Assembly (NCBI GenBank): GCA_041738285.1
Contig: JBGSQB010000071.1
Location: forward strand, 1 to 6,397
Origin: SZUA-521 sp041738285
GTDB lineage: Bacteria > Pseudomonadota > Gammaproteobacteria > Pseudomonadales > Azotimanducaceae
Length of the DNA stretch: 6,397 nucleotides
Direction of reading: 5' to 3'
Shown: positions 1-5,765 of the stretch, piece after piece
Numbering within the stretch: position 1 is the stretch's first letter
How the letters are laid out: every line of letters starts with the position of its first letter
Notes under the pieces: model-generated
The model's database searches: none
Told to the model about the DNA's origin: nothing
The model's input: the letters and a program-made list of their open reading frames with translations, nothing else
Made by a program: the position numbers and the translations under genes

Positions 1-615
1 GGCGAACACCTCGCCAAACTCGGTTTGACCCAGCTTCGAATCGCAGAAACCGAAAAGTACGCGCACGTGACGTTCTTCTTCAGCGGCGGGCGCGAACAAC
101 CCTTCGACGGCGAAGAGCGTGTGCTCATACCATCGCCGCGAGTCGCAACCTACGATCTGAAACCGGACATGAGCGCGGCGGAAGTGACTGACAGACTCGT
201 TGAGGCGCTCGACTCCAGGCGTTTCGATGCGATCATCTGTAATTTCGCCAACGGCGACATGGTCGGGCACACGGGCATATTCGATGCAGCTGTCAAAGCC
301 GTCGAAACCCTGGACATCTGCCTCGGCCGAATCGTCGATGCAGTAAAACGTACCGGCGCGCAATGCCTGATCACTGCCGATCATGGCAACGTCGAACAGA
401 TGAAGGACCCCGAATCCGGTCAAGCGCACACCGCCCACACCTGCGAACCGGTGCCGCTCGTCTACGTCGGGCCGAAACAGATCGAACTGCGCGCCGATGG
501 TCGGCTGACCGACGTCGCACCGACCATGCTGGCGCTCATGGACCTGCCAGTGCCGCCCGAAATGACCGGCCGTAACCTCGCCATCGATAGCAGCCGCGCG
601 CGCCGTTCCGCATAG
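1..615 (+). CDS. gpmI: 2,3-bisphosphoglycerate-independent phosphoglycerate mutase, C-terminal part
   Basis: This is a partial gene whose 5' end lies outside the window; 204 residues are visible of a family usually about 510 long. The enzyme interconverts 3- and 2-phosphoglycerate in cytoplasmic glycolysis and gluconeogenesis, using two Mn ions and a phosphoserine intermediate. The fragment opens with the family signature LRIAETEKYAHVTFFFSGG. It carries the metal-binding motifs DMVGH (fragment residues 86-90), TADHG (D127, H128) and the HTAHT segment (143-147). The phosphoserine that starts the catalytic cycle would be in the missing N-terminal half. The frame is open from base 1, and TAG at 613-615 overlaps the GTG start of the next gene by one base. 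gpmI next to envC and yibQ is also the arrangement in E. coli (gpmM-envC-yibQ), which supports the call. Nothing visible is truncated apart from the window edge. Confidence 0.97.
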   Translation, partial: GEHLAKLGLTQLRIAETEKYAHVTFFFSGGREQPFDGEERVLIPSPRVATYDLKPDMSAAEVTDRLVEALDSRRFDAIICNFANGDMVGHTGIFDAAVKAVETLDICLGRIVDAVKRTGAQCLITADHGNVEQMKDPESGQAHTAHTCEPVPLVYVGPKQIELRADGRLTDVAPTMLALMDLPVPPEMTGRNLAIDSSRARRSA

Positions 616-1754
616 TGATCCATCGCTGCGCGCTTGTTCGATTGCTCGCTCTGGTGCTGGCGCTGTTCACGACCGCTGCGCTCGCCGCTCAAGATGCCGG
701 CAGCGCGCGGCGGGAAATCCAGGACATCACCAAGCGCCTCAACGATCTGTCCGCATGGTTCTCCGACACGCAAAAAAAACAGCGCGAAGCCCAGACCGAC
801 ATCAAGGGTATCGATGAGTCGATCGCCAACACCGGCCGCGACATCCGCGCGCTGAACGCGGAGTTGAGCACGATCCGAGCGTCGCTGGCCGACCTGACCG
901 CCGAGCATGGCAAGCTCGAAGAAGCGAGAGGCGAACAGGCCAAGCGCATTGCCGACCACCTCGCGGCGGCGTATCGCCTGCAGGGTCAGGACTTCTTCAA
1001 GATGCTGCTGAACCAGGAGAATCCGGATCGGTTCGATCGGATGATGCGCTATCACCAGTACTTTTCGCTGGCGCGCGTAGACACGCTCAACGCCTACGAA
1101 ACGACGCTCGCAGAGCTGAAAGAGAACACCGCAGCGATCGCCGAACGCGAGTCAGCGCTTGCCAGCCAGCAGCGCGCCCTGGATGCCGAACACAGCCAGC
1201 TCGTGACACAGCGGCGCCAGCGCGAACGCTTGCTCGCGTCCCTCGACACTCAGATCAAGGACAAATCGAAGGAGCGCGACCGTCTGAATCAGGACCGCAA
1301 CCGGCTCGAGTCGTTGTTGGCCGAGCTGACCAAGCGCACGAGTGTCGTTGAAGGCACCTTTTCCCAGAACAAGGGTAAGCTGCCGTGGCCGACGGCTGGC
1401 AAGCTGCAGCACGGATTCGGCGAGAAGCGCGCGGGCGGTCACTTGACCTGGCATGGTTTATTCATCGCCGCGAAGGAAGGTGCGCCGGTCACTGCAGTGC
1501 ATCGCGGCCGGGTCGCGTTTGCCGATTGGTTGCGTGGCTTCGGACTGCTCACGATCGTCGATCATGGCGGCGGCTTCATGAGTCTTTACGCTCACTCGGA
1601 CGTGCTCTATAAGCAGGTGGGCGACTTCGTGGAAGGTGGCGAAACCATCGCAACGACCGGACGCAGCGGCGGCCAGACCGAGCCGGGCCTGTACTTCGAA
1701 GTGCGCTCCAAGGGCACACCCGTCAACCCGCGCGGCTGGCTTCGACCGCGCTGA
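615..1754 (+). CDS. envC: EnvC-type murein hydrolase activator (degenerate M23/LytM)
   Basis: This 379-residue exported protein is predicted to activate periplasmic N-acetylmuramoyl-L-alanine amidases (AmiA/AmiB type) during septum splitting. Residues 1-24 form a signal peptide with a basic N-end, a Leu/Ala core and an ALA-A cleavage site. Residues 28-250 are charged and rich in Gln, Glu, Lys and Arg, as expected for a coiled coil. Residues 257-376 are a LytM/M23 fold ending in GLYFEVRSKGTPVNP. The zinc ligands of active M23 enzymes are lost: the first His and the Asp align with W279 and F283, and HxH is replaced by G358-L-Y360. E. coli EnvC is degenerate at the same places, so an activator is more likely than a peptidase. 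GTG at 615 is chosen because it gives an intact signal peptide and a one-base overlap with gpmI. There is no clear ribosome binding site, which suggests translational coupling. An A8 run lies at 772-779. Confidence 0.93.
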   Translation: MIHRCALVRLLALVLALFTTAALAAQDAGSARREIQDITKRLNDLSAWFSDTQKKQREAQTDIKGIDESIANTGRDIRALNAELSTIRASLADLTAEHGKLEEARGEQAKRIADHLAAAYRLQGQDFFKMLLNQENPDRFDRMMRYHQYFSLARVDTLNAYETTLAELKENTAAIAERESALASQQRALDAEHSQLVTQRRQRERLLASLDTQIKDKSKERDRLNQDRNRLESLLAELTKRTSVVEGTFSQNKGKLPWPTAGKLQHGFGEKRAGGHLTWHGLFIAAKEGAPVTAVHRGRVAFADWLRGFGLLTIVDHGGGFMSLYAHSDVLYKQVGDFVEGGETIATTGRSGGQTEPGLYFEVRSKGTPVNPRGWLRPR

Positions 1755-1767
1755 GCGTGAACACGCC

Positions 1768-2922
1768 ATGAGCACCAATCTGCATCCGCGCCCGACTACC
1801 CTCATCAGCATCCTGCTGAGCATCGTGTCCGGCATCGCAATCGGCATCACCGCCCACCATTACGTCGATCGCCGGACGAGCACGCTGGCGAGCGAATTGG
1901 AGACGTTCGCCCAGATGGTGCGTCAGATCCACGATAACTACGTCGACCCGCTCGATGAAGGCGAACTGATGGAGGATGCCATCGCGGGCGTGATGAAGAG
2001 CCTCGACCCGCATTCGTCGTTTCTCGACCGAGCGGCGCTGTCGGAGCTCACCGAGCAGACCACCGGCAAATTCGGTGGCATCGGTGTCGAACTCAGCTTC
2101 GACGATGGCCGACTCACCGTGATCGCGCCCATCGACGAATCACCTGCGGCGCTCGCGGGGATTCGCAGCGGCGACGTGCTGATCGACGTCGACGGCCAAG
2201 CCCTCACCGACATTTCCATGGAAGAGGCGGTGCAGCGACTGCGCGGCGATGTCGGCACACCGGTGTCGCTGACCCTCGACCGGCCCGACACGAAGCAAAC
2301 CCTGCACGTGGAAATGACCCGCGCCATGGTCACCGTCGGCAGTGTGCGCAGCCGGTTTCTGGAACCCGGGTACGGCTACGTGCGCGTATCGCAGTTCCAG
2401 AACAGCACCGGCGAGGAAGTGGTTAGGGCAATCGCGGCCCTCAGCGCCGAGCACGGCCCGCTGCGCGGTCTCGTGCTCGACCTGCGCAACAACCCCGGCG
2501 GTGTGCTACAGGCATCCGTGGAAGTCGCGGATGCGTTTCTCACCGAAGGACTCATCGTGTACACGAAGGGCCGACAACGCGCTTCCCAACTCGAGTTCAG
2601 CGCGAGCGGCGACGACCTGCTCCAAGGTGCGCCGCTCGTCGTACTGATCAACAAAGGCTCGGCGTCGGCATCGGAAATCGTCGCCGGCGCACTGCAGGAT
2701 CACAAACGCGCGCTCGTGCTGGGGCGCACCAGTTACGGCAAGGGATCTGTGCAGGCCGTGCTGTCACTGGACGCCGATCACGCACTGAAAATCACCACCG
2801 CCCGCTACTTCACACCGAGCGGCCGCTCAATTCAGTCCGATGGGATCCATCCCGATGTCGATCTCGACGACAACGACGAGATCCTGCTGGCCGAGGCGAT
2901 GCGGCATCTGAAGCGCGGCTGA
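1768..2922 (+). CDS. ctpA: S41 family C-terminal processing peptidase (CtpA)
   Basis: This is a 384-residue serine protease with a PDZ domain, predicted to be anchored in the inner membrane and to face the periplasm. Residues 10-29 form a hydrophobic helix with no lipobox. Residues 100-180 match a PDZ domain (GGIGVEL, then SPAALAGIRSGDVL). The S41 core has VLDLRNNPGGVL and the GSASASE motif. The expected Ser-Lys-Gln residues are S300, K325 (YGKGSVQ) and Q329; the 25-residue Ser-Lys spacing is that of Prc and CtpB. The frame is open further upstream into envC, but ATG at 1768 gives the membrane segment directly and lies 13 bases after the envC stop. In Pseudomonas aeruginosa, CtpA works with LbcA to degrade peptidoglycan hydrolases, which fits an envC neighbour. 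The protein is shorter than P. aeruginosa CtpA as I recall it, because the region between the catalytic core and the last helix is reduced. Confidence 0.94.
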   Translation: MSTNLHPRPTTLISILLSIVSGIAIGITAHHYVDRRTSTLASELETFAQMVRQIHDNYVDPLDEGELMEDAIAGVMKSLDPHSSFLDRAALSELTEQTTGKFGGIGVELSFDDGRLTVIAPIDESPAALAGIRSGDVLIDVDGQALTDISMEEAVQRLRGDVGTPVSLTLDRPDTKQTLHVEMTRAMVTVGSVRSRFLEPGYGYVRVSQFQNSTGEEVVRAIAALSAEHGPLRGLVLDLRNNPGGVLQASVEVADAFLTEGLIVYTKGRQRASQLEFSASGDDLLQGAPLVVLINKGSASASEIVAGALQDHKRALVLGRTSYGKGSVQAVLSLDADHALKITTARYFTPSGRSIQSDGIHPDVDLDDNDEILLAEAMRHLKRG

Positions 2923-2989
2923 AGACCGCGCCTTGCCGGCAGTCGCAACACGGCAGTATCCTCACCAACACAAAAGAACAACGAAGACA

Positions 2990-3019
2990 TCGGTGACATC
3001 GATCGCGATGAATCACCGG
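2990..3019 (+). promoter_or_regulatory. Imperfect hairpin in the yibQ leader
   Basis: In the 123-base gap between ctpA and yibQ, CGGTGACATCG (2991-3001) can pair with CGATGAATCACCG (3006-3018) across the loop ATCG. This gives eleven base pairs with a two-base AA bulge at 3011-3012, plus a possible U-G pair at 2990/3019. No T-run follows, so it is not an intrinsic terminator. It ends about 7 bases before the likely ribosome binding site of yibQ. It could be a leader RNA structure, an RNA processing site or an operator. A very weak promoter-like pair (TTGCCG at 2933-2938, TATCCT at 2957-2962, spacing 18) lies upstream and would place the hairpin in the yibQ 5' leader. The pairing is seen in the sequence; the role is inferred. 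Confidence 0.4.
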
Positions 3020-3025
3020 GTCATT

Positions 3026-3032
3026 GGGAAGG
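3026..3032 (+). promoter_or_regulatory. Probable ribosome binding site of yibQ
   Basis: The purine-rich GGAAGGA stretch ends 13 bases before the ATG at 3046, slightly farther than usual. It is the only Shine-Dalgarno-like sequence near this start, and it suggests that yibQ is translated independently of ctpA rather than coupled to it. Confidence 0.5.
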
Positions 3033-3045
3033 ACAACACACATTC

Positions 3046-3864
3046 ATGTGGATACCGCACCGCGGCGGCATTCTGCTGATCTTTCTGGTCACCAATCTCG
3101 CGACGGCGTCTCCCCCGACGACAACTGCTGAGCCACCCCGACTGGCGGTGATCATCGATGACCTCGGCTACTCCCTCGATCGCGGTGCGCGCGCCATTTC
3201 ACTGCCCGGCCCAGTGACGCTGGCGGTACTGCCGTTCACGCCGCATGGATCCGCACTCGCAAGCCGCGCGGCCGAACTCGGTCAGGACGTGATTCTTCAT
3301 CAACCTATGCAGAGCACGCATCGTCACGAGCACCGCAGTCCGGGCACACTCACGGCAGAGATGCCGCTTGCCTCCTTTCGCAGAACCCTGGGCCTTGCGT
3401 TCGATGAGTTGCCCCAGGCGATCGGCGTGAGCAATCACACGGGAAGCCTGTTGACCGCACAACCGCAGCAGATGAGCTGGCTGATGTCAGAAGTGGCCAC
3501 GCGTGGGCTTTTTTTCATCGACAGTCGCACGACTGCACAGACGGTGGCGCTCACCAGCGCGTGGGCAGCCGGCGTGCCTTCAACGCGGCGCGATGTGTTT
3601 CTCGATCATGTCATCGAGGCCGAAGCGATCGCCGAGAGTTTCGAACGGGCAATTCAGATCGCGCGGCGCAATGGCCACGCCGTGGTCATCGCGCATCCGC
3701 ACACCGAGAGCCTTTCGTTCCTGGAACGGGCCCTACCGGCGCTGCGAGCGCGTGGGCTGACGCAGGTGCGGCTTGCAAGCCTCGTTCAGCTCAACCCCGA
3801 GCATCCAGCAGTCGTTGCCCAGCAGCAAAATCCAGTGTCCCCTCATACACCGCCCGCCCTGTAA
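3046..3864 (+). CDS. yibQ: Divergent polysaccharide deacetylase family protein (YibQ, DUF610)
   Basis: This is a 272-residue exported protein of the divergent polysaccharide deacetylase group. Residues 1-21 look like a signal peptide (basic start, hydrophobic ILLIFLVTNL, ATA-S cleavage site). The mature domain starts with AVIIDDLGYSLDRG (D38-D39) and continues with LAVLPFTP, LHQPM (H85), GVSNHTGS (H131), LFFIDSRTT, FLDH and VVIAHPH. These are the family's conserved blocks, including the Asp-Asp pair and histidines where true NodB deacetylases bind metal. Activity has not been assigned for the family as far as I know, so a deacetylase function is not certain. It follows envC and ctpA as it follows envC in E. 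coli, which points to an envelope role. The recognisable core ends near residue 248. The last 24 residues are read from DNA that is also the 3' end of hisA on the other strand. A T7 run lies at 3509-3515. Confidence 0.9.
   Translation: MWIPHRGGILLIFLVTNLATASPPTTTAEPPRLAVIIDDLGYSLDRGARAISLPGPVTLAVLPFTPHGSALASRAAELGQDVILHQPMQSTHRHEHRSPGTLTAEMPLASFRRTLGLAFDELPQAIGVSNHTGSLLTAQPQQMSWLMSEVATRGLFFIDSRTTAQTVALTSAWAAGVPSTRRDVFLDHVIEAEAIAESFERAIQIARRNGHAVVIAHPHTESLSFLERALPALRARGLTQVRLASLVQLNPEHPAVVAQQQNPVSPHTPPAL
3771..3780. repeat. 10-bp perfect palindrome GCTTGCAAGC
   Basis: GCTTGCAAGC is its own reverse complement and lies in the last part of yibQ, 10 bases beyond the hisA stop. Its arms GCTTGC/GCAAGC are the same as the outer arms of the larger palindrome at 3912-3929. 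Confidence 0.5.
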
Positions 3865-4534
3865 TCGCACCGGCCAGTTCGCCACTCGATTCGCGCGCGG
3901 CATCGGCCAGTGCTTGCAGATCTGCAAGCGTCGCAACACCGCCAGATGCGATCACGGGCACGCCGGTGCGCTCGGCAAGGGCAACGGTGGCGGCGACATT
4001 GAGCCCGGTGAGCATCCCGTCGCGGGCGATGTCCGTGTAGACGATGCCGCCAATATCGAGCTTCGCTGCCCACACCGCGAACTCGGTGAGGCCGCGCCCG
4101 GAGCCGCTCTCCCAGCCATGGGTCGCAATTTCTTCGCCGCGGGCATCGAGCCCGAGCAGAATACGCGCGCCAAAGCGTTCGCACGCCAGGCGCAAGAAAT
4201 CGGGATCCTGCACTGCCTTGGTGCCAATGATGACCGCCGCGATACCGGAGTCGACGTAGCGCTCGATGGTCGCAAGGTCGCGAATGCCGCCCCCTACCTG
4301 CACGGGCAGATCGCCCAGGGCTTGCGTGATCGCTTTGATCGCGCCTTCGTTCTTCGGTACGCCGGCCACGGCACCGTCTAGATCCACGAGATGCAAGCGG
4401 CGGCATCCTGCGTCCGCCCAGCGCCGGGCCATGGCGACCGGATCATGGGAGAACACGGTCACATCGTCCATGCGTCCCTGGCGCAGGCGCACGCAGCGCC
4501 CGTCCTTCAAGTCGATGGCCGGAATCAGCAGCAC
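3791..4534 (-). CDS. hisA: 1-(5-phosphoribosyl)-5-[(5-phosphoribosylamino)methylideneamino]imidazole-4-carboxamide isomerase
   Basis: HisA is the (beta-alpha)8-barrel isomerase that converts ProFAR to PRFAR in histidine synthesis in the cytoplasm. The product has 247 residues, the normal family length. It begins with LLIPAIDLKDGRCVRL, which contains the catalytic D8. The second catalytic aspartate is D130 in LLGLDARG. The phosphate-binding loops are VGGGIR (80-85), VIASGGV (194-200) and ITGRAVYEG (224-232). The start is taken as GTG at 4534-4532, which gives the family N-terminus and lies four bases after the hisB stop. The upstream extension to 4579 would run into hisB and is not family sequence. 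No clear Shine-Dalgarno sequence is seen, so translation is probably coupled to hisB. The 3' end overlaps yibQ by 74 bases, tail to tail. No hisF follows. Confidence 0.96.
   Translation of the reverse strand: MLLIPAIDLKDGRCVRLRQGRMDDVTVFSHDPVAMARRWADAGCRRLHLVDLDGAVAGVPKNEGAIKAITQALGDLPVQVGGGIRDLATIERYVDSGIAAVIIGTKAVQDPDFLRLACERFGARILLGLDARGEEIATHGWESGSGRGLTEFAVWAAKLDIGGIVYTDIARDGMLTGLNVAATVALAERTGVPVIASGGVATLADLQALADAARESSGELAGAITGRAVYEGTLDFAAGQRLLDARG
3912..3929. repeat. 18-bp perfect palindrome inside hisA
   Basis: GCTTGCAGATCTGCAAGC reads identically on both strands over all 18 bases. It lies inside hisA, in codons for T-L-A-D-L-Q-A (about residues 202-208), and just beyond the yibQ stop at 3864. 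A perfect palindrome of this size is not expected by chance in a window this short. No T-run follows on either strand, so it is not a standard intrinsic terminator. Whether it has a role is unknown. Confidence 0.6.
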
Positions 4535-4538
4535 AGGA

Positions 4539-5192
4539 TCAGAGCACGCCTTTGGTCGACGGCGTCGTGCCGGCGGCACGCGGATCGGACGTGAGCGCCA
4601 TGCGCAGTGCGCGGCCGAACGCCTTGAACAGCGTCTCGCACTGGTGGTGTGCGTTGTTGCCGCGCAGGTTGTCGAGGTGCAACGTCACATTGGCGTGGTT
4701 GACGAAGCCTTGAAAGAACTCGTGCACCAGATCGACATCGAATTCGCCCACTCGGGCACGCGCGAATTCGACGTGAAACTCGAGCCCCGGTCGCCCTGAA
4801 AAGTCGACCACCACCCGTGACAGCGCCTCATCGAGCGGCACATAGGCATGGCCGTAGCGCACGATTCCACGCTTGTCGCCTGCTGCCTTGGCGATTGCCT
4901 GACCAAACGTGATCCCAATGTCCTCGACGGTGTGGTGGGCGTCGATTTCGAGGTCGCCCTCGGCGCGTACCGAAACATCCATCATGCCGTGACGTGCCAC
5001 CTGATCGAGCATGTGATCCAGAAACGGAATCCCGCTGGCGAGTTCCGACTTGCCGGTGCCGTCGACGTTCACCCGCACACTGATTTGCGTTTCCAGGGTA
5101 TCGCGCGAAACGGACGCAGTGCGCGCCGGGGCGGATTTCGCGGCGTTGGTGCGGTTAGACGGCCGCTTCGATGCGGGTTTGCGGGCTGCCAT
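4539..5192 (-). CDS. hisB: Imidazoleglycerol-phosphate dehydratase
   Basis: HisB dehydrates imidazoleglycerol phosphate to imidazole acetol phosphate, a middle step of histidine synthesis. This is the monofunctional form: the histidinol-phosphatase domain fused in E. coli is absent. The 217-residue product has the Mn-binding motifs DAHHTVED (84-91) and NAHHQCE (180-186). It also has the family blocks SGIPFLDHMLDQVARHG (53-69) and LVHEFFQGF (155-163). The start is ATG at 5192-5190, with AAGGA seven bases upstream. The longer open frame to 5366 would run into the next gene and is rejected. The first 24 or so residues are a basic, Ala/Lys/Arg-rich extension before the conserved core (SVSRDTLETQI); no internal start codon would remove it. 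A TATACT box lies upstream. No his leader peptide or run of His codons is present in the 55-base gap. hisA follows after four bases. Confidence 0.97.
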   Translation of the reverse strand: MAARKPASKRPSNRTNAAKSAPARTASVSRDTLETQISVRVNVDGTGKSELASGIPFLDHMLDQVARHGMMDVSVRAEGDLEIDAHHTVEDIGITFGQAIAKAAGDKRGIVRYGHAYVPLDEALSRVVVDFSGRPGLEFHVEFARARVGEFDVDLVHEFFQGFVNHANVTLHLDNLRGNNAHHQCETLFKAFGRALRMALTSDPRAAGTTPSTKGVL

Positions 5193-5199
5193 GGGTCGA

Positions 5200-5204
5200 T
5201 CCTT
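5200..5204 (-). promoter_or_regulatory. Ribosome binding site of hisB
   Basis: AAGGA on the - strand, seven bases before the ATG at 5192. This fixes the hisB start at the beginning of the basic N-terminal extension. Confidence 0.7.
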
Positions 5205-5221
5205 GGGCGTGAGCGCGCGGC

Positions 5222-5230
5222 AGTATAGCA
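5222..5230 (-). promoter_or_regulatory. Likely extended -10 element of a hisB promoter
   Basis: On the - strand the sequence TGCTATACT provides a TGn extension and a -10 hexamer TATACT (5 of 6 to consensus). It ends 29 bases before the hisB ATG. No good -35 hexamer is seen at 16-18 bases, which is tolerable for an extended -10 promoter. The element lies just downstream of the stop codon of the upstream hypothetical gene (5250-5248), so hisBA can probably be transcribed on its own. Confidence 0.5.
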
Positions 5231-5247
5231 GTGTGGCTTTTGCTGCC

Positions 5248-5649
5248 TTACAGCCGATCGAGCAGGCTACCCCAGGGCAGGAATCGATTGTCCGAGTGGG
5301 CCTTGATCCACTTGGTGAGTTCCTTCGGATAGCTGCCGCGTTGACGCAGCGCTGCCGACAGCGCAATGACGGGAGAGGCGTTCCCCGCTTCCCAATTCGG
5401 CAATTTCGATTCGGCGACGGTGAAGACGCGGATCAGCGCAAGGACTGTTGCGTCATCGAGCGATGCCACGACCGGCGCCCAGACATCGGCATCCAGGCGC
5501 ATCAGGTGCGCATGTTCAGCAACTTCCGTCGCTGACAGGCCCAGTGTCGGATGATCGAGAAGGTCGACGCAGCGGGCGATACGTTCGAGCACGATCGTAT
5601 CGATGGCGCTGCTTTTCTGGTCCGGCTGCCAGCTGCCGACGGTCGTCAT
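5248..5649 (-). CDS. Conserved hypothetical protein
   Basis: This gene encodes 133 residues if it starts at ATG 5649-5647; an in-frame upstream extension to 5721 (157 residues) looks less protein-like. I do not recognise a named function. The protein looks soluble, with no signal peptide or membrane segment. The C-terminal half is the most distinctive: ALIRVFTVAESKLPNWEAGN (71-90), then SPVIALSAALRQRGSYPKEL and a closing NRFLPWGSLLDRL (121-133). I recall unnamed gammaproteobacterial proteins with similar endings, but could not check this. It lies upstream of hisB in the same direction, 55 bases away, and diverges from the small gene at 5766. A link to histidine synthesis is only positional. 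The start is uncertain because no Shine-Dalgarno sequence precedes it. Confidence 0.8.
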   Translation of the reverse strand: MTTVGSWQPDQKSSAIDTIVLERIARCVDLLDHPTLGLSATEVAEHAHLMRLDADVWAPVVASLDDATVLALIRVFTVAESKLPNWEAGNASPVIALSAALRQRGSYPKELTKWIKAHSDNRFLPWGSLLDRL

Positions 5650-5765
5650 CTGTAACGCAACGTAATTGACACATTCGCCAGCTAGCGTAGCCCTGCTTAC
5701 AACGATGGCACAACCCATCAACGACGTCGTGCTGGAATATCGACGTCAACAAAGGACGCTTCAGT
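5650..5765. promoter_or_regulatory. Divergent intergenic region with repeated CGACGTC
   Basis: This 116-base region separates two divergent genes and should hold promoters for both. On the + strand a perfect -35 hexamer TTGACA occurs at 5666-5671, but the best -10 at a normal distance (TAGCCC, 5688-5693) is poor. CGACGTC occurs twice, at 5722-5728 and 5741-5747, 19 bases apart start to start, i.e. nearly two helical turns. The first copy is part of the perfect 10-bp palindrome ACGACGTCGT (5721-5730). This layout resembles a paired operator close to the start of the + strand gene, but no regulator is known. Confidence 0.35.
5751..5756 (+). promoter_or_regulatory. Ribosome binding site of the small DUF6316-like gene
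   Basis: AAAGGA, nine bases before the ATG at 5766. It supports translation of this small gene and its start. Confidence 0.65.

Noticed and set aside
1021..1042. Hairpin-like inverted repeat (ATCCGGATCG, GTT, CGATCGGAT) in envC
   Set aside because: It is explained by repeated Asp-Arg codons (GAT CGG) inside the coding region, with an imperfect stem and no regulatory context.
462..1055. Long open frame on the - strand across the end of gpmI and the start of envC
   Set aside because: It is antisense to two well-supported genes, has no family motifs, and long antisense frames are common in GC-rich codon usage.
2183..2192. TCGACGTCGA palindrome in ctpA
   Set aside because: A 10-bp palindrome built from Asp-Val-Asp codons in GC-rich coding DNA; it is within chance expectation.
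2913..2931. GCGCGG/CCGCGC inverted repeat at the ctpA stop as a terminator
   Set aside because: The stem is only six pairs with a seven-base loop and no T-run follows; GC-rich six-base repeats are frequent here.
3509..3515. T7 run in yibQ as a programmed frameshift site
   Set aside because: It encodes the expected L-F-F of the family core, and no second frame with protein-like sequence follows.
4266..4799. Open frame of 177 codons on the + strand across hisA and hisB
   Set aside because: It is antisense to two clearly recognised enzymes, its composition is low-information, and it lacks a ribosome binding site.
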